A DNA stretch of 18,256 nt from Chromatiales bacterium (GTDB lineage Bacteria > Pseudomonadota > Gammaproteobacteria > JACCYU01). Under the pieces are notes generated by a model that made no database searches, was not told where the DNA came from, and worked only from the letters and a program-made list of their open reading frames with translations. Positions 15,730-18,256 of this stretch are shown piece by piece (position 1 is the stretch's first letter; every line of letters begins with the position of its first letter). A program made the position numbers and the translations under genes. The DNA lies in contig JAPSGG010000003.1 in assembly GCA_031177845.1 (NCBI GenBank), positions 1-18,256 on the forward strand, read 5' to 3'.

Positions 15730-15760
15730 TTGTCGAATATGGTCTTCCCAGAACGACTAT
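15730..15760 (+). promoter_or_regulatory. ECF42-like promoter, site 3 (SRPBCC-DoxX)
   Basis: TTGTCGA at 15730-15736 and CGACTAT at 15754-15760, 17 bases apart, with TGG-N-CT in the spacer. Unlike the other four sites it precedes non-YCII genes, with the SRPBCC start 51 bases downstream. This argues that the shared pattern reflects a common regulator rather than only duplicated YCII flanks. Confidence 0.78.
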
Positions 15761-15811
15761 CGAGTGTAGATAACCTACTTAATAACACTTGAAAGAATAA
15801 GGAGAGCGATC

Positions 15812-16300
15812 ATGGCGACATTAAGTAAGAATGGTACGACGACGTTCACGACGCCGCCGGGTCGGGAGATCGTGATGACGCGTGTCATTGACGCACCGCG
15901 CAGACTCGTCTTTGAGGCTTGGACTAATCCGAAGCACTTGCCGCACTGGATGTTGGGTCCGAGCGGCTGGACCATGCCCGTCTGCCAGATCGATCTTAAG
16001 CCCGGTGGGGCGTGGCACTTCGTCTGGCGCCGTTCCGACGGCACCGAGATGGGGATGCGCGGCGAATATCGAGAAATCACGCCGCCCGAGCGGCTCGTCT
16101 CCACCGAATCGTGGGGAGGCGACTGGCCAGAAACGCTCAACACGCTGATCCTCTCCGGGGAGCATGGCAAGACGACGATCACGCTCACGGTTCTCTACCC
16201 ATCGAAGAAGGCTCGCGACGCGGCACTTCAGACGGGGATGAAGGAAGGCGTGTCTCAGAGCTTCGATCGCCTCGCCGAGTACCTGCGAACGGTGGCATGA
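15812..16300 (+). CDS. SRPBCC (AHSA1-like) domain protein
   Basis: A 162-residue soluble protein of the SRPBCC/AHSA1 group, a helix-grip fold with a deep hydrophobic cavity that binds ligands in many unrelated roles. Visible blocks: IVMTRVIDAPRRLVFEAWTN (about 20-39), then PKHLPHWMLGPSGW, KPGGAWHFVWRRSDG, MRGEYREITPPERLVSTESW, then TITLTVLYPS and the C-terminal helix with GMKEGVSQSFDRLAEYL. AAGGAGAG at 15799-15806 supports the start. Such proteins are common in ECF41/ECF42-type gene neighbourhoods. A DoxX gene follows after 58 bases, so the two probably form one transcript from promoter site 3. The ligand is unknown. Confidence 0.92.
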   Translation: MATLSKNGTTTFTTPPGREIVMTRVIDAPRRLVFEAWTNPKHLPHWMLGPSGWTMPVCQIDLKPGGAWHFVWRRSDGTEMGMRGEYREITPPERLVSTESWGGDWPETLNTLILSGEHGKTTITLTVLYPSKKARDAALQTGMKEGVSQSFDRLAEYLRTVA

Positions 16301-16358
16301 ACCGCACCGGGGGCGTAACGGATCATGGAGCGCCGGATGGGTCCCATCGGAGACGGTT

Positions 16359-16772
16359 ATGAATGATAAAGCCTTGAGGCAAGCCCTGTTTCCCGTGCTG
16401 CTGGTGCTACGCGTCACGCTCGGACTGTTTCTGCTCCAGTGGGGCATTGAAAAGTTCGTCGTGCCGCAGAACACCGTCGCTATCTGGAGCTACTTCTACG
16501 GCCTCAACGTCCCTCAAGCACTAGGGTACGTTTTCGGCGCTGTGGAGATCGCCATCGCCGTGTGCCTGTTTCTCGGCGTGTTCCGCACCGTCGTGTATGG
16601 CGGGGCGCTCGCCTTGCATGCGGTCAGCATGCTCGTGTCCTGGCGGCAGCTCCTCGATCCCTGGGGCGATCCCTCTAATCATCTCTTCATCGCGGGCCTT
16701 CCCGTGCTCGGCGCTTTGGTCGCGCTGTTCCTGCTGCGGCATTGGGATCGTGGCGTTCTGGATCGGGAATAG
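16359..16772 (+). CDS. DoxX-family small membrane protein
   Basis: A 137-residue protein with four hydrophobic helices, at about 10-30 (LFPVLLVLRVTLGLFLLQWG), 50-72, 76-92 and 104-123. The start of the family pattern is clear: R-x-x-L-G-x-x-x-x-xWGxEKF. DoxX-like proteins are inner-membrane proteins tied in different organisms to thiosulfate/quinone oxidation or to oxidative and thiol stress; the specific reaction here is unknown. It follows the SRPBCC gene on the same strand. GGAGACGG lies a few bases before ATG 16359. An uninterrupted GCCCGCGCGGGC palindrome lies just after the stop, directly before promoter site 4. Confidence 0.87.
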   Translation: MNDKALRQALFPVLLVLRVTLGLFLLQWGIEKFVVPQNTVAIWSYFYGLNVPQALGYVFGAVEIAIAVCLFLGVFRTVVYGGALALHAVSMLVSWRQLLDPWGDPSNHLFIAGLPVLGALVALFLLRHWDRGVLDRE

Positions 16773-16790
16773 ACAGCCCGCGCGGGCCTC

Positions 16791-16821
16791 TTGTCGATTT
16801 TGGCCTATGTCGAACGACTAT
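16791..16821 (+). promoter_or_regulatory. ECF42-like promoter, site 4 (YCII-A copy 2)
   Basis: TTGTCGA at 16791-16797 and CGACTAT at 16815-16821, spacing 17, with TGG-N-CT present. The next bases (CTAATATCCA) match those after site 1 (CTTATATCCA), showing common descent of the YCII-A leaders. The gene is 187 bases away instead of 41, because extra DNA with a repeat arm lies in the leader. Confidence 0.78.
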
Positions 16822-16847
16822 CTAATATCCAGAAAGCTTCGAGGAAG

Positions 16848-16930
16848 TGTCATTTCGACAGTAGCGAGATATCTTGAAGAATCAGTCGATTACGGGATTA
16901 CAAGATCTCTCCCGGAGCTCGCCCCGAGTG
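16848..16930. repeat. Diverged repeat element in the leader of YCII-A copy 2
   Basis: TGTCATTTCGACAGTAGCGA followed by GATATCTT (16848-16875) matches the reverse complement of the right arm at 8660-8687 in about 21 of 28 positions. A second arm starting CAAGATCTCTC at 16901 can pair with the end of the first arm and resembles the other element's right side more weakly. It therefore looks like an eroded member of the same repeat family, placed between promoter and gene. Confidence 0.5.
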
Positions 16931-17007
16931 TACCTGAGGGGGTCTAGATAACAAAGCATACGTTAGTCAGCGACTTACATCGTTCACAACTGTGTCAAGA
17001 GGTGACC

Positions 17008-17358
17008 ATGAAATACGTACTGTTCTGTTGCACCGAGGAAAAGAAGCTTAACGCCCTGTCCGAAGGCGAGATGATCGGCCTCATGAACGAGACCATGGCC
17101 TACATCGAAGCGCTTCGCAAAAGCGGCCACTACATTGCCTCGGAACGTCTCCAACCGGTTGAGACTGCCACCATGGTGCGGGTCCGAAACGGCAAGCTGT
17201 CCACTACCGACGGACCTTTCGCCGAGACCAAGGAGCAGCTGGGCGGTTTCTGGCTCATTGAGGCCAGGGACCTGAACGAGGCTATCCAGGTGGCATCGAG
17301 GTTCCCGTCCGCGCGGATCGGAGGTATAGAGGTGCGCCCGGTCGCGGACTGCCGATAG
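17008..17358 (+). CDS. YCII/DGPF-domain protein, type A, copy 2
   Basis: A 116-residue YCII-family protein (MKYVLFCCTEEKKLNALSEG) with DGPF at 68-71 followed by [20 protein letters not shown]. It is the paralogue of the gene at 4094; the stretch from LQPVETAT through EVRP is nearly the same. Start ATG 17008 is chosen over GTG 17002 because AGAGG lies five bases before it and the family begins MKY. Promoter site 4 is 187 bases upstream across a repeat element, so expression may differ from copy 1. The CPAC ORF follows after 31 bases. The signature motif is intact, so the protein is probably functional. Confidence 0.9.
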   Translation: MKYVLFCCTEEKKLNALSEGEMIGLMNETMAYIEALRKSGHYIASERLQPVETATMVRVRNGKLSTTDGPFAETKEQLGGFWLIEARDLNEAIQVASRFPSARIGGIEVRPVADCR

Positions 17359-17389
17359 CGCCGGCCAATCTTCGAGAGACGAAGGCCCC

Positions 17390-17542
17390 ATGTGTCCAGC
17401 ATGCATGGCATTGGCGGCCTGGGCCGTCGCCGGCGCGGGCTCTGCAGGTGGGCTGGTCGTGCTATCGGTAATCAAGCTCCGCGTCAAGACCAGCGTGAAG
17501 AAAACACGGGCGCGACCGAAATCCAGAGAGAAGTCATCATGA
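17390..17542 (+). CDS. Small CPAC membrane protein, copy 2
   Basis: A 50-residue ORF: MCPACMALAAWAVAGAGSAG, then GLVVLSVIKLRVKTSVKK and a basic end. It is a diverged paralogue of the ORF at 4488. The CPAC pair (C2, C5), the tryptophan at 11, the Gly/Ala-rich hydrophobic helix and the RVKT basic segment are kept, while other positions differ. Preservation of frame and pattern suggests selection. Its TGA overlaps the next ATG (ATGA). The DUF899 gene it couples to is truncated here, so the small protein survives without its intact neighbour. Confidence 0.68.
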   Translation: MCPACMALAAWAVAGAGSAGGLVVLSVIKLRVKTSVKKTRARPKSREKSS

Positions 17543-17760
17543 TCGAGGGCACCATGACACTCCCGAAAATCGTATTGCGAGATGAGTGGCTTGCGCGTGA
17601 GCAACGCATGAGCGACGAGCAGGAACTCACCGAGCCGTCAGCCAAACTTGGAGCCGAACGGGGCAAGTTTCCAGGTTCCGCAGGTATTTCGTGGCGGCCC
17701 GCTGTCGACATTGGGCTCTGCCAAACGACTATAGGGTGCGAACAGCCAATTCACTATTGA
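17539..17760 (+). pseudogene. DUF899 type A, copy 2, truncated to the N-terminal helix
   Basis: A 73-codon frame. The first 45 or so codons are DUF899-like (IVLRDEWLAREQRMSDEQEL, then AERGKFP), corresponding to [14 protein letters not shown] in the intact copy. After GKFP the similarity stops. The DNA becomes like the region just before promoter site 2 (GCAGGTATT occurs in both), and the frame runs through promoter site 5 into unrelated codons. A deletion seems to have joined the start of DUF899 to the upstream region of the next unit. The CVGCSF motif and the whole thioredoxin-like core are lost. Its ribosome site is also weaker (AGAGAG versus AAGGAG). Confidence 0.78.
17702..17732 (+). promoter_or_regulatory. 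ECF42-like promoter, site 5 (YCII-B copy 2)
   Basis: CTGTCGA at 17702-17708 and CGACTAT at 17726-17732, spacing 17, with TGG-N-CT in the spacer. It lies inside the read-through end of the truncated DUF899 frame. The leader after it (GCGAACAGCCAAT) matches site 2. The gene starts 41 bases downstream. Confidence 0.8.
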
Positions 17761-17773
17761 AAAGGTGGAAGCT

Positions 17774-18184
17774 ATGAAATTCATATGCCTTGGATTTATG
17801 GAAGAGAAAAAGTGGGACGCCATGTCCCACAGCGAGCGAGAGGCGATGATGAAGGAATGTTTCGCCTACGACGACGTGCTTCGCAAGAACGGTCACATGA
17901 TCGGTGGCGAAGCGCTTCAGAGCGTTCAGAACGCGGCCACCCTGCGCTGGCAGAACGGCAAGGTATCCATCACCGATGGACCGTTTGCCGAGACGAAGGA
18001 GCAGTTGGGCGGAATCCTGGTGCTTGAGGCCGATGACCTCAACCACGCCATTCAGTTGATGTCGGAGCACCCGGGTGTGCGCCTGGGAGGTTGCTTTGAG
18101 ATTCGGCCGACCGAAGACATCGGGCTCCCAGACAGGTTAAGCGACCAGTACACACAATCGACATCAACGAGGAAGTCGTCATGA
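17774..18184 (+). CDS. YCII/DGPF-domain protein, type B, copy 2
   Basis: A 136-residue YCII-family protein, paralogue of the one at 5706 but with the normal [10 protein letters not shown] signature and a normal stop. It opens [20 protein letters not shown] and its tail reads [13 protein letters not shown], then a Ser/Thr-rich end. AAAGGTGGA lies just before the ATG. Its TGA (18182-18184) overlaps the ATG of the following DUF899 gene (ATGA), so the two are coupled. Compared with copy 1, this appears to be the ancestral arrangement. It is driven by promoter site 5. Confidence 0.91.
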   Translation: MKFICLGFMEEKKWDAMSHSEREAMMKECFAYDDVLRKNGHMIGGEALQSVQNAATLRWQNGKVSITDGPFAETKEQLGGILVLEADDLNHAIQLMSEHPGVRLGGCFEIRPTEDIGLPDRLSDQYTQSTSTRKSS

Positions 18185-18256
18185 CGACGAGCACACATGT
18201 ACACCCAGAAATCGTATCGCGAGACGAATGGCTCGCTGCCCGCAAGGCGCTGCTCG
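18181..18256 (+). CDS. DUF899 family protein, type B, copy 2 (cut by window end)
   Basis: The first 25 codons of a DUF899 gene: [20 protein letters not shown], then RKALL, running off the window. RDEWLAARK is the family's N-terminal signature. GAGGAAG lies a few bases before the ATG, which overlaps the YCII-B stop. Nothing can be said on whether the rest is intact. A decayed copy of this same type lies at 6109. Confidence 0.85.
   Translation, partial: MTTSTHVHPEIVSRDEWLAARKALL

Noticed and set aside
15731..15736. Other TGTCGA words (for example near 313, 1690, 15419 and 15489) as further promoter sites
   Set aside because: None has CGACTAT at 17 bases; most are in coding frames. Only the 15731 word itself qualifies, as listed.
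16776..16787. GCCCGCGCGGGC palindrome as a terminator for the DoxX gene
   Set aside because: No room for a loop beyond a four-base stem and no clean T-tract; it may be chance in GC-rich DNA.
1..18256. CRISPR arrays, tRNA or rRNA genes
   Set aside because: No regularly spaced short repeats, cloverleaf-type sequences or conserved rRNA segments were seen.

Overview
The window reads as a chromosomal accessory region of a GC-rich proteobacterium, most likely gamma- or beta-proteobacterial. The basis is codon use, the RND/TetR, LrgAB, Nramp-like, DoxX and queG-type gene content, and strong AGGAGG ribosome sites. This is an inference from gene content; no rRNA, tRNA or other taxonomic marker is present, and no CRISPR array was seen.

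Layout. 1-700: a decayed vapBC toxin-antitoxin pair. 950-2047: an intact FMN-dependent alpha-hydroxy-acid oxidase. 2.05-2.6 kb: a minus-strand relic of an IS91-type transposase. 2806-3447: a secreted CAP/SCP-domain protein. 3.6-3.9 kb: a minus-strand relic of the queG N-terminus. 4.0-6.3 kb: first copy of a cassette made of YCII/DGPF proteins, a tiny CPAC membrane protein and a DUF899 protein. 6.58-11.85 kb: a TetR regulator with two operator palindromes, an RND adaptor and an RND pump. 11.85-12.4 kb: a transposase tail (IS5 type) and a glcF tail, both broken. 12.4-13.86 kb: an Nramp-related transporter. 14.08-15.15 kb: lrgAB on the minus strand. 15.36-15.70 kb: an unidentified minus-strand relic. 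15.7-16.8 kb: an SRPBCC-DoxX pair. 16.8 kb to the end: second copy of the YCII/CPAC/DUF899 cassette, cut by the window edge.

The most interesting system is a set of five near-identical promoter-like sites (4023, 5635, 15730, 16791, 17702). Each has TGTCGA, then exactly 17 bases, then CGACTAT. All five also share TGG-N-CT inside the spacer and an A just before CGACTAT. They precede every YCII gene and the SRPBCC-DoxX pair. YCII/DGPF genes are the usual neighbours of ECF42-group sigma factors, whose promoters (from memory) carry TGTCGA at -35 and a CGA-containing -10. The window therefore appears to hold much of an ECF42-like regulon without the sigma gene itself.

The YCII cassette occurs twice, about 12 kb apart, and the copies have decayed reciprocally. 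DUF899-A is intact in copy 1 and truncated in copy 2. DUF899-B is frameshifted and truncated in copy 1, but open to the window edge in copy 2. A 50-52 residue ORF starting MCPAC, with one predicted membrane helix, lies between YCII-A and DUF899-A in both copies and overlaps the DUF899 start. It may be an overlooked redox partner.

Elsewhere the region is a graveyard of gene fragments wedged between intact genes, with long inverted-repeat elements at 8.6 and 16.85 kb. This suggests repeated insertion and deletion.
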